DNA from: Ardenticatenaceae bacterium
GTDB taxonomy: Bacteria > Chloroflexota > Anaerolineae > Promineifilales > Promineifilaceae
DNA length: 64,000 nt
Direction of reading: 5' to 3'
NCBI GenBank assembly: GCA_011525915.1
Contig: WYBM01000012.1
Location: 1 to 64,000, forward strand
The translations under genes and the position numbers were made by a program. The notes under the pieces were generated by a model, which ran no database searches, was not told the origin of the DNA, and saw nothing but the letters and a program-made list of their open reading frames with translations. Shown piece after piece: positions 36,217-45,330 of the stretch (positions are counted from its first letter, which is position 1; each line of letters begins with the position of its first letter).

Positions 36217-38073
36217 ATGACCATGAAGCTGTCAGAAAAGTATGAATGTTATGGCTGGCCATCTATCACCCGGCCAGATGTTAAACCGCCCATGGGGTGG
36301 AATTTACCCTTGCTCACAGCCGTTTCCCTTCTGGGTGGTCATGAGCTCAGTCCAGATGGTCAGGCTGTGGCCTTTACCTGGAACCGGGATGAACTCTCTG
36401 ATATGTACGTGATGACCGCCGGGGGCGGCTGGCCGCGCCGTCTCTCTGCCGGACGTAAGCTGGCCTGGCCGGAGGCCGCGCCGCAATGGTCGCCCAATGG
36501 GCAGTGGCTGGCGTTTGAGATGAATGGGCACGTGGTGGTTGCCCCGGCCGCTGGCGGCCTGCCGCAAAAGGTGAGCGATTTTGCCGAAAGCGCCTCATGC
36601 CCGGTATGGCTGCCAGACAATCATAGCCTGATTGTGACGGTGGAACGGCATGACAGCGAGCAGCTGCTGCTGACAGACCGGGAAGGAAGCTGGCCCCGGC
36701 CGTTGGTGACACGGACCGATGGTGATTGTTGGGACGCACGGCCATCGCCGGACGGCCGTCTGATTTGTTACACCTTTCGCCCCTTTGGTGACCTCAACCG
36801 CACCGATATTCACCTGGTAGACGTGGCCACCGGGCAGATTCGAGAATTAACAGCCTGGCCAAAGGTGCGGAACTGGCACGGCCGTTGGTCACCTGATGGC
36901 AGCCACATCGCCTTCCTGTCACAGCACACAGGCTGGAACGAAGTATGGCTGGTACGGCCCGATGGTGGAGGGCTGCGCCGACTCACCCATCTAGAACTGG
37001 ACGTGGCCGACATCGCCTGGTCGCCAGATGGCACTCACCTGGCCTGCACCCTCAACCAGCAGGGAGCGCTGCACCTGGCCCTATTAGATGCCCAGACCGG
37101 GGCCGCCACCACCTTACGGGCCGATGAAGGGCGTTACACCCGGCCACAATGGTCGCCGCAGGCTGACTGGCTGTTGGTGCAGTTTGAAAGCCCCACCCAA
37201 CCGCCTGATCTGGTCCGGGTGGGGAAAGACGGCCGTGTCACCCCGCTGACATTTTCCCATCTGCCGGCACTGGCCGCCAACAAGCTGATCATGCCAGAAC
37301 GCCTAAGCTACCGGAGCTATGACGGGTTAGAGATACCGGCCTTCCTCTACCGGCCAGAAAAGCCCAATGGGGCGGCTGTGGTCCATCCACATGGTGGTCC
37401 CTCGCTGCAAACACAGTTGGTGTGGGACGTGATGGTGCAATATTTTCTGGCCAAAGGTTATACCTGGCTGCAGCCCAACTATCGCGGCAGCACCGGTTAC
37501 GGCCTGGAATTTGAACACGCCAATTATAACGATTGGGGCCAAGGGGATACCCAGGATTGTTTGCACGGGGCCCGCTATTTACGCCAACAACCGGGCCTTG
37601 ACCCGGCGCGCATTGCTATGTATGGTGCCAGCTATGGCGGCTATATGGTGGCCTGTGCGCTGTCGCGAGATCCAGACTATTTGTTTGCCTGTGGTGTAGA
37701 TAAATTCGGTGATGCCAACCCCCTCACGTCATGGGCGCAGTGCAGCCGAGATTTGCGCCTGTATACAGAAATATTCCTGGACCATCCGGCCAGAAACCGG
37801 CAGGTATACCTCGATGCCTCCCCTATACACCAGGTACAGCAAGTGCAAAAGCCGGTGATCATTTTCCACGGCCTGGAAGATGATGTGGTACCACCGCAGG
37901 CGTCTGAAGAGTGGGCGCAGGCGCTGCGCCAGGCCGGCAAGACATTTGAGTATAAGACCTATGCCGGCGAGGGGCATGGCTTCTTAAAGCGCGAAACGCA
38001 GTTGGATTTTTACGGCCGTATGGAACGCTTCCTGGACTGGTACCTGCTAATCGGCAGCAATAACTCAGAATGA
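36217..38073 (+). CDS. S9 prolyl-oligopeptidase-family serine peptidase
   Basis: The 618-residue protein starts with a WD40/TolB-like propeller (about 35-345; repeated LSPDGQAVAFTW, WSPNGQWLAF, WSPDGSHIAF, WSPDGTHLAC) and ends with an alpha/beta hydrolase domain. The triad is S472 in YGASYGGYM, D555 in GLEDDVVPP and H587 in GEGHGF. No signal peptide. It is an acylaminoacyl- or dipeptidyl-peptidase-like enzyme that cleaves short peptides. Its stop overlaps the upstream extension of the tag frame but not the real tag start. Confidence 0.9.
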   Translation: MTMKLSEKYECYGWPSITRPDVKPPMGWNLPLLTAVSLLGGHELSPDGQAVAFTWNRDELSDMYVMTAGGGWPRRLSAGRKLAWPEAAPQWSPNGQWLAFEMNGHVVVAPAAGGLPQKVSDFAESASCPVWLPDNHSLIVTVERHDSEQLLLTDREGSWPRPLVTRTDGDCWDARPSPDGRLICYTFRPFGDLNRTDIHLVDVATGQIRELTAWPKVRNWHGRWSPDGSHIAFLSQHTGWNEVWLVRPDGGGLRRLTHLELDVADIAWSPDGTHLACTLNQQGALHLALLDAQTGAATTLRADEGRYTRPQWSPQADWLLVQFESPTQPPDLVRVGKDGRVTPLTFSHLPALAANKLIMPERLSYRSYDGLEIPAFLYRPEKPNGAAVVHPHGGPSLQTQLVWDVMVQYFLAKGYTWLQPNYRGSTGYGLEFEHANYNDWGQGDTQDCLHGARYLRQQPGLDPARIAMYGASYGGYMVACALSRDPDYLFACGVDKFGDANPLTSWAQCSRDLRLYTEIFLDHPARNRQVYLDASPIHQVQQVQKPVIIFHGLEDDVVPPQASEEWAQALRQAGKTFEYKTYAGEGHGFLKRETQLDFYGRMERFLDWYLLIGSNNSE

Positions 38074-38105
38074 AGATCGTTTTAGCTGCTGCCAATGCCT
38101 CAAGG

Positions 38106-38141
38106 AAACCGCACAAAACCGGCGAAAACTTTGTGCGGTTT
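38106..38141. repeat. Intergenic hairpin of the GCGGTTTACC family, copy 2
   Basis: AAACCGCACAAA (38106-38117) and TTTGTGCGGTTT (38130-38141) pair perfectly over 12 bp with a 12-nt loop. It is flanked by GG on the left and ACC on the right, as in the 27.7-kb copy. It lies between the S9 peptidase stop and the tag ribosome site (AAAGGAG at 38152-38158). It could terminate the first transcript or shield the tag start. Confidence 0.5.
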
Positions 38142-38165
38142 ACCCTGCTGCAAAGGAGTCTATAC

Positions 38166-38765
38166 ATGGAAAAAACACGTTGTGCCTGGCCCGGCAATGA
38201 CCCGCTGTACGTGGCCTATCATGATCAGGAGTGGGGTGTGCCGCTGCACGATGACCGGTTATTGTTCGAGTTTCTCATTCTGGAAGGCGCCCAGGCCGGG
38301 CTGAGCTGGATCACCATCTTGCGCCGACGAGAGCATTATCGCCGCGCCTTTGCCGGCTTTGATCCCGCAGTGGTCGCTGATTTTGATGAGCAAAAGATTG
38401 CCACTTTGCTGCAAGACGCAAGCATCATACGCAACCGGTTGAAGGTGCATGCGGCCGTGTCTAATGCCCGGGCTTTCCTGAAGGTACAGGCTGATGTTGG
38501 CAGCTTCGACGCTTACATCTGGCAGTTTGTAGACGGAAAGCCCATACAAAACACATGGCGGTCTCTGGCCGAAGTACCCGCCGAGACGGCCGTCTCCCAC
38601 ATGATGAGTAAAGACCTGAAGCAGCGTGGCTTTCGTTTTGTCGGCCCCACCATCTGTTATGCCTTCATGCAAGCCACAGGATTATGCAATGATCACGTGA
38701 CTGATTGTTTCCGTTATGAACAAGTCAAGGCATTATCGAAGCCGTCAAGTGACTCCTCTCGTTAG
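38166..38765 (+). CDS. tag: DNA-3-methyladenine glycosylase I
   Basis: It removes 3-methyladenine from alkylated DNA by cutting the N-glycosidic bond. ATG 38166 is chosen because AAAGGAG lies 8 nt upstream and the protein then starts MEKTRCAWPGNDPLYVAYHDQEWG, which is the family N-terminus. The zinc snap is complete: C6, H19 and the C-terminal NDHVTDC. The base-binding EFLILEGAQAGLSW is intact. The 199-residue length is normal. It follows the S9 peptidase by 92 bp with the hairpin in between. Confidence 0.9.
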   Translation: MEKTRCAWPGNDPLYVAYHDQEWGVPLHDDRLLFEFLILEGAQAGLSWITILRRREHYRRAFAGFDPAVVADFDEQKIATLLQDASIIRNRLKVHAAVSNARAFLKVQADVGSFDAYIWQFVDGKPIQNTWRSLAEVPAETAVSHMMSKDLKQRGFRFVGPTICYAFMQATGLCNDHVTDCFRYEQVKALSKPSSDSSR

Positions 38766-38777
38766 CTTCTTGACCAA

Positions 38778-38806
38778 TTGACAACGGAGTCAATGCGCTT
38801 TATGAT
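38778..38806 (+). promoter_or_regulatory. Sigma70 promoter of the toxin-antitoxin pair
   Basis: TTGACA (38778-38783) and TATGAT (38801-38806) have a 17-bp spacer. Just downstream, around the expected start of transcription, lies CTATACTATACCCTATAT, a repeated CTATAC/CTATAT stretch that could be the antitoxin's operator. The pair would then be autorepressed, as is usual for toxin-antitoxin genes. Confidence 0.6.
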
Positions 38807-38838
38807 GTCCTATACTATACCCTATATGAGGTGTTATG

Positions 38839-39240
38839 ATGGCCAGGTATCCTTTGAATCTCCCGCAACAACTAAAACAAGAAGCTGAAAGCTGGGCGCA
38901 ACGCCAGGGCATTTCGTTGAATCAATTCATCCTGTGGGCAACGGCCGAGAAAGTAGGTGCACTCAATCAACAACTGGACGATCCCCAATTCCCACAAATC
39001 ACCTATCGTCGTGGAGCCAGCGGTGTTCCCACACCGGTAATACGAGGGACAGGCATTCGTGTTCAGGCGGTAGCCATTGCTCATGGGCAATGGGAAATGT
39101 CACCCTCAGCCATTGCTAAACAATATAGCCTTTCAGTCAAGCAGATTGAAGAAGCCCTTGCTTTTTTTGCCGCTCACCGTGCTGAGATTGAAAGCCATAT
39201 GACTTTGGAAGAAAAACTGGTCAAAGAGCTAAATGGCTAA
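38839..39240 (+). CDS. DUF433-family antitoxin
   Basis: The 133-residue protein has an N-terminal ribbon-helix-helix-like segment (YPLNLPQQLKQEAESWAQRQ; ISLNQFILWATAEKV). A DUF433 winged-helix-like domain (about 52-115) follows: VIRGTGIRVQAVAIAHGQW, then the AIAKQYSLSVKQIEEALAFF helix-turn-helix. DUF433 proteins often serve as antitoxins to PIN-like DUF5615 toxins, which is exactly the next gene (8-bp overlap). The start is taken at 38839, since GAGGTG is too near the ATG at 38836. It should neutralise the toxin and repress the promoter at 38778-38806. Confidence 0.75.
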   Translation: MARYPLNLPQQLKQEAESWAQRQGISLNQFILWATAEKVGALNQQLDDPQFPQITYRRGASGVPTPVIRGTGIRVQAVAIAHGQWEMSPSAIAKQYSLSVKQIEEALAFFAAHRAEIESHMTLEEKLVKELNG

Positions 39241-39592
39241 AACGAAGTTACACCTTGATGCTGATGTTTCTTATACTATCTTGCAGAAAACACTCTATGA
39301 AAAAGGATATGATGTTTCCCGCACACCGTGTGAATGGATGCCGATTGATGCCAGCGACAGAACACAGCTGCTGGAAGCCACGGCCCGGGGTCGCTGTATA
39401 TTGACCTTCAACGTAGGCGATTTTGTGCGGTTAGCTGCAGAATATCTGGAGCACGGCGGCATTATCCTGGCTCACCAGAAAGAGTGGCGACTGCCCTCTT
39501 TGATTGCAGCCCTTGATTGCTTGCTGAGTGAAACAGACGCCGAAATATGGCCTGGTCAGGTGCGTTGGCTGAATGATTGGCGCAGGAGTTGA
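39233..39592 (+). CDS. DUF5615 PIN-like toxin
   Basis: The 119-residue protein matches the DUF5615 pattern: LDADVSYTILQKTLYEKGYDV at the N-terminus, a middle TARGRCILTFNVGDFVRLAAEYLEHGGIILAH, and a Trp-rich tail. Acidic residues D8 and D10 and the D of GDF are candidates for the PIN metal site, although the usual central acidic residue is Asn in TFNVGD. It would cleave RNA when freed. It overlaps the antitoxin frame by 8 bp and converges on the transaldolase fusion gene with 21 bp between stops. Confidence 0.7.
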   Translation: MAKTKLHLDADVSYTILQKTLYEKGYDVSRTPCEWMPIDASDRTQLLEATARGRCILTFNVGDFVRLAAEYLEHGGIILAHQKEWRLPSLIAALDCLLSETDAEIWPGQVRWLNDWRRS

Positions 39593-39613
39593 CCATGGCT
39601 TCTTGCGCAGAAC

Positions 39614-41962
39614 TTATTTTGCAGGCCGGCGTGTTTCTGTTGATTTACCTGGAACCGGCGGTGCTGTCTGGGGGACAGTTTCCCTTCTTTCTCTAAACAA
39701 GGCCACCGGCCTACCAACAGCCCTGGACTCTGCAAACGGGTTAAGCCCCAAGATGTGCCCGGCCACGGCCGTAGCCATTTGCCATAAGAACAGCTGCTCA
39801 CCTACATCATACAGGTCTTCCAGGTGCAATGTCACCACCGGCTGCCCCGCCTCTGCCAAAGTCCGCATGGCCACATCGTAAGAGGTATCATTGGTCAGGC
39901 GCAGATGCATGTACAGGCCGCTGGGAACTGCGGTTTCTGGGGCAGCAGGCGGTGTGCCCACGGTGGCTTCCAGCCGTCGTCCCAGGCAGCTGCCCAGCAG
40001 TTGGGCTACCCAGTCGGCTAATCCTGTCAATGCCAGAGAAGGGACGAGTGTAATGTGTTCACGGTCGTGCTGGCCCAGTTCGGCTAACAACGCTCCCAAC
40101 TTAGCTGCTCGATTATCCTCAATCATAGCGGCGTAACTTGTTTCAGCATTGGCGGCTGCGGCTACAGCGCGGGCTAACAGGCGGTTCAGGTCAGCACCTA
40201 CCAACGCCGCCGGCACCAGGCCAAAGTAAGAGAGGGCGTTATACTGGCTGCCGATGTGCGGATCATTGATAAAAACATGGCGCACGTTGTTTTGGCTGGC
40301 CCAGGCCAGCAGCGGCGTATCTGGGTCAGTGATCACCACAAAGTGACGGCCGACTGCGGCTGCACCCAACACGTCAGCCATACTGCGGTGCAGATGTCGC
40401 GCCGCCGCCAGGGTGGTTTCGCTGCCTCCCTTATCGGCAACCACAAACAAGGTCAGCGACGGTTCCAGTTTCGCGGCCATGGTGGCCAGGCTCTTGGAGT
40501 CATCAGCGTCTAGCGTCACCAGTTCCAGGTAAGGATGTGGCATGGTGCGGGGCTGAGCCGGTTTGCCAAAAGCGTTATAGAACAATTGGGGGATCATGGT
40601 AACATCGACATTACCCATAAACAAAGCCGTGGTGCAGCCATCGGCCAGCACTGTCTGGGTAAACGTACGCATTTGGTTTACATTTTCTTGCATCACGGCC
40701 GTAACATGCAGCCAGCCCAAACGGGGCAAGCCATCGCTCGGCTCCACCGGCCATACACTTGGATCATGGGCCCAAATGCGGCTGATCACTTGATCCTGGT
40801 TTAATTCACTTAATCGCCGGTTAACGGCCGCCTCATGTGTACCGGCATGCACATGCATACGCTGCCAGCCGCTTTCCAACGTATCTCTTTTTTGGCTGAC
40901 CACCTGGGTCAGGGATTGGAACCTTTTCTCGGAGCCTCTCAGGTAATTGGCTTGCAGCTTGTCTAAAACGGCATCCAGGTCAATGCCCAGCTCTGCCAGC
41001 CGCGTCACGTGTCGCCAGGCTTCATCTAGTCTGGTGGCCAGGGCCGGCGCTACCTGGCCATGATCCAAAAAAGCATTCAGCGTGCCCGGCGAAAAGGTTG
41101 TGACTGTGTCTGGCCCAACCAGGGCGTCTACATAGAAAGTGTCCGGGTAGGTAAAATCACGCGGCGTGGTGCGTGTCCATTTTGGCCGCAAGATGCGCCC
41201 GCCGCGCCGGGCCAGCTTATCCCAACGGGGGCCGCGGAAGATTTCCTGGCAGCGTGTGTAGAGCAACCGGGCCAGCGCCACGGCCGTTTTCCCTTGCAGC
41301 GCCGTCTGACCAGCCGCCGCCAACAATGGGTCTACCGCGCTGTCAATGGCGCTGACCGAAAAAGAAGCGACAGCGGTTGGTGTACGCCGCCAGACGCTGT
41401 GTGAATCCAGGTAAACTTCCAGCCCTTCAATGTACGCCTGGGCCACTCTTTCATACACCGCTACTGAAAAAACGTGGGTCACATTAAGGCAAACGCCATC
41501 TCTGGTTAATTCGCGGATGGCCTCAATGCCCGCCGGGGTAGCCGGTACTTCTACCATGACATTGGGGCGATTCAACCGGTTTTCCAGATGGCGCACTTCA
41601 GCCACCGTGTGTACCGTATCATGCATCAAGGCCGGGTTCAATTCCAGGCTAACAAAGCCGTCCATACTGTCACTTTCTTCGTAAACAGCATGCAAATAAT
41701 CGGCCGTAACTTGCACATCACGGATCATCAGCGCTTCGTGAATCCGCTGGGCAGGCGTGCCAGCCGCTACTTCCTGACGAATAGCCGGGTCATAGTCGGC
41801 GCAGGCAGCGATGATCTTTTCAAACGCGGCCGCATTGGCGGTGATGCCCTGAATGCCGTCAGCCATGCGGGCGCGCAATTCGCCAGATTGAATAAAGGAA
41901 TGCCGCATATAATTAAGCCAGGTAGATTGCCCTAGCTCATGCAATTGATGTAGCCTGGTCAT
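39614..41962 (-). CDS. Transaldolase / phosphoglucose isomerase fusion with altered active sites
   Basis: Residues 1-370 follow the transaldolase (tal-type) sequence throughout: RDVQVTADYLHAVYEESDSMDGFVSLEL, NRPNVMVEVPATPAGIEAIRELTRDG. The Schiff-base Lys of the motif V-K-V/I-P-A-T is replaced by Glu (E138). Residues about 385-782 follow glucose-6-phosphate isomerase, but the phosphate loop SKSGGT-ETL reads ADKGGSETTL. The signature GGR-[FY]-S is GSQYNALSYFG, so the Arg and Ser are lost. Bifunctional fusions of these enzymes are known; here both halves look inactive or changed. AAGGAGG precedes the ATG. The gene stands alone between the toxin and cysS. Confidence 0.8.
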   Translation of the reverse strand: MTRLHQLHELGQSTWLNYMRHSFIQSGELRARMADGIQGITANAAAFEKIIAACADYDPAIRQEVAAGTPAQRIHEALMIRDVQVTADYLHAVYEESDSMDGFVSLELNPALMHDTVHTVAEVRHLENRLNRPNVMVEVPATPAGIEAIRELTRDGVCLNVTHVFSVAVYERVAQAYIEGLEVYLDSHSVWRRTPTAVASFSVSAIDSAVDPLLAAAGQTALQGKTAVALARLLYTRCQEIFRGPRWDKLARRGGRILRPKWTRTTPRDFTYPDTFYVDALVGPDTVTTFSPGTLNAFLDHGQVAPALATRLDEAWRHVTRLAELGIDLDAVLDKLQANYLRGSEKRFQSLTQVVSQKRDTLESGWQRMHVHAGTHEAAVNRRLSELNQDQVISRIWAHDPSVWPVEPSDGLPRLGWLHVTAVMQENVNQMRTFTQTVLADGCTTALFMGNVDVTMIPQLFYNAFGKPAQPRTMPHPYLELVTLDADDSKSLATMAAKLEPSLTLFVVADKGGSETTLAAARHLHRSMADVLGAAAVGRHFVVITDPDTPLLAWASQNNVRHVFINDPHIGSQYNALSYFGLVPAALVGADLNRLLARAVAAAANAETSYAAMIEDNRAAKLGALLAELGQHDREHITLVPSLALTGLADWVAQLLGSCLGRRLEATVGTPPAAPETAVPSGLYMHLRLTNDTSYDVAMRTLAEAGQPVVTLHLEDLYDVGEQLFLWQMATAVAGHILGLNPFAESRAVGRPVALFRERRETVPQTAPPVPGKSTETRRPAK

Positions 41963-42185
41963 TGTCCTAACCTCCTTAAGGAATAGTTGCTGGGGTGTAA
42001 ACTGTAGAACTTATGTATTGGTGGCGAACCTGCACCTGGTGAAAGCCTGCTGTTGGGGGAGTGCTATGTAGGATGGTGGCCCAAGGCTCACCTGCTGCCA
42101 GTATACACGATCTGACATTGGCCCGTACAGGGGGAAACAATAAACTACCAAGAATGGAGGGCGTTTCGGCCAGCAGGCCGTAGGC
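41963..42185. other. Non-coding gap with a possible structured element
   Basis: This 223-bp gap upstream of the fusion gene holds its ribosome site. It also holds a bulged stem between 42038-42048 (GGTGAAAGCCT) and 42084-42092 (AGGCTCACC). I see no gene here. The stem might belong to a 5' leader of the fusion gene. Confidence 0.3.
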
Positions 42186-43619
42186 TTATGAAATGGTACG
42201 TACTTTAGGCCCTATGGGTGTGTCTTGCACCGTATACCCGGCAACGGTGATCTGCTCACGCAGCCGATCAGCCTCGGCCCAGTTTTGGGCATCACGCGCT
42301 GCCTGGCGCTGCTGCGCCAGTTGTATGATGTGTGAAGGGATGATTTCCAGGTTTGGCTGCCATTCGGCCAGACCTAACCCATAAATCTGGTCAAAAACCA
42401 GTATTGTTGCTTTTTTTGCAGCCGCCGGGAGATCAACTTTTAACAATTCCCACGCCAGCGCCAGGGCACGCGGCATGTTTAAGTCATCATTAACTTGGGT
42501 CTGGAAACGGTCCAAGAACGCCTGGTCTGGCAAGCCAGCCGCACCCCATTCATAGACCGCCTGTCGCAAGCGGTTTAATGATGTCGTTGCGGCGTCCATG
42601 CCCTGCCAACTGAAATTCAGTTTGGACCGGTAATGGCTGTTCAGGCAGTAGTAGCGGTAAGCCAGTGGTTCATAACCCCGGTCAAGCAATGTTTGCAGCC
42701 GCAAAAATTCCCCGGCTGACTTGGACATCTTGGCATCGCTTAATTGTAGAAAGTAACCATGCATCCAAAAGTTGGCCAGGTTTGTGCCATAACATGCCTG
42801 TGTTTGGGCAATTTCATTGGTATGATGAACGGGGATATGGTCTTCACCACCGCAATGGATGTCAAAAAATGGCCCCAGGTATTTGGCAGCCATCGCCGAG
42901 CATTCGATATGCCAGCCAGGGAAGCCCATACCCCAGGGACTTGGCCACTCCATCTGCCGGTGTGTGTCTGGCGGGCTGGATTTCCACAGGGCAAAGTCGG
43001 TGGGATTACGTTTTTCTGCCATGTCTACACGAACGCCGGCCTGTTGGCCTTCAGGGTTCAGGCGGGCCAAACGGCCGTAATCCGCTAACAACGACGTATC
43101 AAAATAGATGCCGTCGCTGGTACGGTAGGTGTACCCTTTGGCTTCGATGCACTGAATAAGAGCAATCTGTTCCGGGATGTGGTCGGTAGCCTGGCACCAG
43201 ATGGTGGGTTCCAACACATGAAGCTGGCGCAAATCGTTTTTGAAGTGGTGTGTGTACAGCGCGGCCATTTCCCAGGCTGTCATGCCTGTACGCCGTGATC
43301 CCTTTTCCATCTTGTCTTCACCTGTATCTTCGTCAGATACCAGGTGGCCGACATCTGTGATGTTTTGCACATGGGTAACGGTATAGCCATTGTATCTCAG
43401 CACCCGGCGCAAAATGTCTTCAAAAATGTAGGTGCGCAGGTTGCCAATATGGGCATAGTCATAGACCGTCAGGCCGCAGGCATACAACCCGACATGCGGG
43501 GGATGTAAAGCCACAAATTCACGCAGTGAACGGGTGTAGGTATCATAGAGCTGCAAGGTCATCCCATTTTTATATCTGAAAATGCGGCTGTGCGCACCAG
43601 ATTGTCTAATATTGGTCAT
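42186..43619 (-). CDS. cysS: Cysteinyl-tRNA synthetase
   Basis: This class I synthetase charges tRNA-Cys. The 477-residue protein has the zinc Cys in YACGLTVYD, the HIGH-type [10 protein letters not shown], the zinc-binding WHIECSAMA and [15 protein letters not shown], and KMSKS in [11 protein letters not shown]. The C-terminal helical tRNA-binding part closes with the DALR-like segment. A start at M20 (43562) would also be in keeping with the family; neither start has a strong ribosome site. Confidence 0.93.
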   Translation of the reverse strand: MTNIRQSGAHSRIFRYKNGMTLQLYDTYTRSLREFVALHPPHVGLYACGLTVYDYAHIGNLRTYIFEDILRRVLRYNGYTVTHVQNITDVGHLVSDEDTGEDKMEKGSRRTGMTAWEMAALYTHHFKNDLRQLHVLEPTIWCQATDHIPEQIALIQCIEAKGYTYRTSDGIYFDTSLLADYGRLARLNPEGQQAGVRVDMAEKRNPTDFALWKSSPPDTHRQMEWPSPWGMGFPGWHIECSAMAAKYLGPFFDIHCGGEDHIPVHHTNEIAQTQACYGTNLANFWMHGYFLQLSDAKMSKSAGEFLRLQTLLDRGYEPLAYRYYCLNSHYRSKLNFSWQGMDAATTSLNRLRQAVYEWGAAGLPDQAFLDRFQTQVNDDLNMPRALALAWELLKVDLPAAAKKATILVFDQIYGLGLAEWQPNLEIIPSHIIQLAQQRQAARDAQNWAEADRLREQITVAGYTVQDTPIGPKVRTIS

Positions 43620-43666
43620 CGTGGCACAGCCTATGGGATAATAGCTATCATTCTACGGAGGGTTTG

Positions 43667-44545
43667 ATGGACATTCTAGTCACGGGAGCAGCAGGGAAAA
43701 CAGGGCAGGCTGTCATTCGGGCGTTGGCGGCGCGGGGCACGGCCGTCCCCCATGCCCTTGTGCATCACCAGGGGCAAGTGGAACTGGTCAGGCAGGCAGG
43801 CGCGGTCACGGTGCTGGTGGGTGATATGCAGCAGACGGCCGTGTGGCTTACGGCCGCCCACAGCATGGACGCTATTTACCACATTTGCCCCAATATGCAC
43901 CCGGCTGAAGTAGACATAGGCAAAGCGGCCATTAACGCTGCCAGGGCCAGCGGGGTGCGTCACTTTGTTTACCACTCTGTCTTGCACCCACACATTGAAG
44001 CCATGCCCCATCATTGGCACAAACTGCGCGTGGAAGAATGGTTATTTACCTCTGGGCTGGATTTCACCATCTTGCAGCCAGCCGCCTATATGCAAAATGT
44101 GTTGGCGGGCTGGCCGCGTATGGTCACAGAAGGCATCTATGACGTGCCCTATCCGGTGGAAACACGCCTGAGTTTGGTAGACCTGGCCGATGTGGCCGAA
44201 GCAGCGGCCATCGTCCTGACAACCCCAGGGCACAGCGGCGCCATTTATGAGCTGGCAGGGCCAGAGGTGCTGACGCCGGTGGCGATGGCCACCATGTTGG
44301 GAAAAGTGATTGGGCGGCAGATTACGGCCGTGTCCCAACCGCTCGACGAATGGCAGACTCAGGCCCAATCAGCTGGACTCAGCCAGTATGCCATAAACAC
44401 GCTGCTCAAAATGTTCCGCTATTATGCCCGGCACGGCTTTTGGGGAAATGGGCATCTCCTGCGTTGGCTGCTGCAGCGTGAACCGACAACGTTTGCCCAA
44501 TTTGCCCACCGCCAGATCGACCAGGGCACAAAAGAAGGGCCATAA
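43667..44545 (+). CDS. NmrA-like NAD(P)-binding atypical short-chain dehydrogenase
   Basis: The start ATG 43667 is 4 nt behind GGAGGG. The 292-residue protein opens with the dinucleotide-binding MDILVTGAAGKTGQAVI. ALVHHQGQVE..GAVTVLVGDMQQ follows, an NmrA/azoreductase-QOR2-like arrangement. HSVLHPHIEAMPHH with WHKLRVEEWL takes the place of the Tyr-x3-Lys region. It may be a quinone reductase or NAD(P)H sensor. It is 11 bp ahead of an SDR gene, most likely in one unit. Confidence 0.8.
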   Translation: MDILVTGAAGKTGQAVIRALAARGTAVPHALVHHQGQVELVRQAGAVTVLVGDMQQTAVWLTAAHSMDAIYHICPNMHPAEVDIGKAAINAARASGVRHFVYHSVLHPHIEAMPHHWHKLRVEEWLFTSGLDFTILQPAAYMQNVLAGWPRMVTEGIYDVPYPVETRLSLVDLADVAEAAAIVLTTPGHSGAIYELAGPEVLTPVAMATMLGKVIGRQITAVSQPLDEWQTQAQSAGLSQYAINTLLKMFRYYARHGFWGNGHLLRWLLQREPTTFAQFAHRQIDQGTKEGP

Positions 44546-44556
44546 GGAGAGAGGCA

Positions 44557-45330
44557 GTGTATCAACAAGCTATGTTAGCCGGAAAAACGGCCATTATTAC
44601 CGGCACCAGCCGCAAAATAGGCATTGGGGCTGCTATTGCCCGCGCCCTGGCAGACGTTGGCTGCAATATCTTTGCTGCCTACTACCGCCCCTATGACGCC
44701 ACCATGCCCTGGGGCAGCCAGGCAGATGAAGCCGAAGCGTTCGTGGTGGAACTGCAGCAAATGGGGGTGCAGGCAGCGGGTCTGGAAATAGATTTGAGCG
44801 ATCCGGCGGCGGCATCTGAGGTGTTAACGGCCGCAGTTAAGGCTATGGGCCCCATCGATATTCTGGTAAACAATGCCACATACTCCGTCAATGACGGCAT
44901 TAACAAGGTAACGGCCGTGCACCTGGACAAGCACTACGCGGTCAACGTACGTGGCATGATGCTGCTGTGCGCGGAATTTGTGCGTCACTTTCAGGGCCCG
45001 TGGGGGCGTATTATTAACCTGACCTCCGGCCAGGGCGTGGGACCCATGCCCAGCGAACTGGCCTATGCGGCGACCAAAGGGGCGGTAGATGCTTTCACCG
45101 TCAGCCTGGCCGCGGAATTAGCCGGGCAGCACATTACCGTAAATGCCGTAGACCCCGGCATTACGGACACTGGCTGGATGGAACCGGCTTTACAAGCACA
45201 CTTTGCCGCCCAGGCTCCGTTGGGACGTGTGGGGCTGCCAGAAGATGCTGCCCGGCTGGTGCGATTTTTGGCTTCCCCTGAGGCAGGCTGGGTTACAGGG
45301 CAGATCATTCGTTCGCGGGGTGGGTTATAA
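44557..45330 (+). CDS. SDR-family oxidoreductase (3-oxoacyl-ACP reductase-like)
   Basis: It starts with GTG and AAGGAGAGAGG upstream. The 257-residue protein has the cofactor motif TGTSRKIGIGAAIARAL, NNATYS at the end of beta 4, the catalytic Ser in NLTSGQG, Y/K in YAATKGAVDAF, and the C-terminal GWVTGQIIRSRGG. The TSRxIGIG form of the glycine motif is a known subgroup. Its last 26 bp overlap the end of the phosphodiester glycosidase gene on the other strand. Confidence 0.85.
   Translation: MYQQAMLAGKTAIITGTSRKIGIGAAIARALADVGCNIFAAYYRPYDATMPWGSQADEAEAFVVELQQMGVQAAGLEIDLSDPAAASEVLTAAVKAMGPIDILVNNATYSVNDGINKVTAVHLDKHYAVNVRGMMLLCAEFVRHFQGPWGRIINLTSGQGVGPMPSELAYAATKGAVDAFTVSLAAELAGQHITVNAVDPGITDTGWMEPALQAHFAAQAPLGRVGLPEDAARLVRFLASPEAGWVTGQIIRSRGGL

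Noticed and set aside
42038..42092. Bulged stem upstream of the fusion gene considered as a riboswitch
   Set aside because: No match to a riboswitch class I can recall; the stem is short and could be chance.
42665..43159. 164-codon frame antisense to cysS
   Set aside because: Fully inside a well-conserved tRNA synthetase on the other strand.
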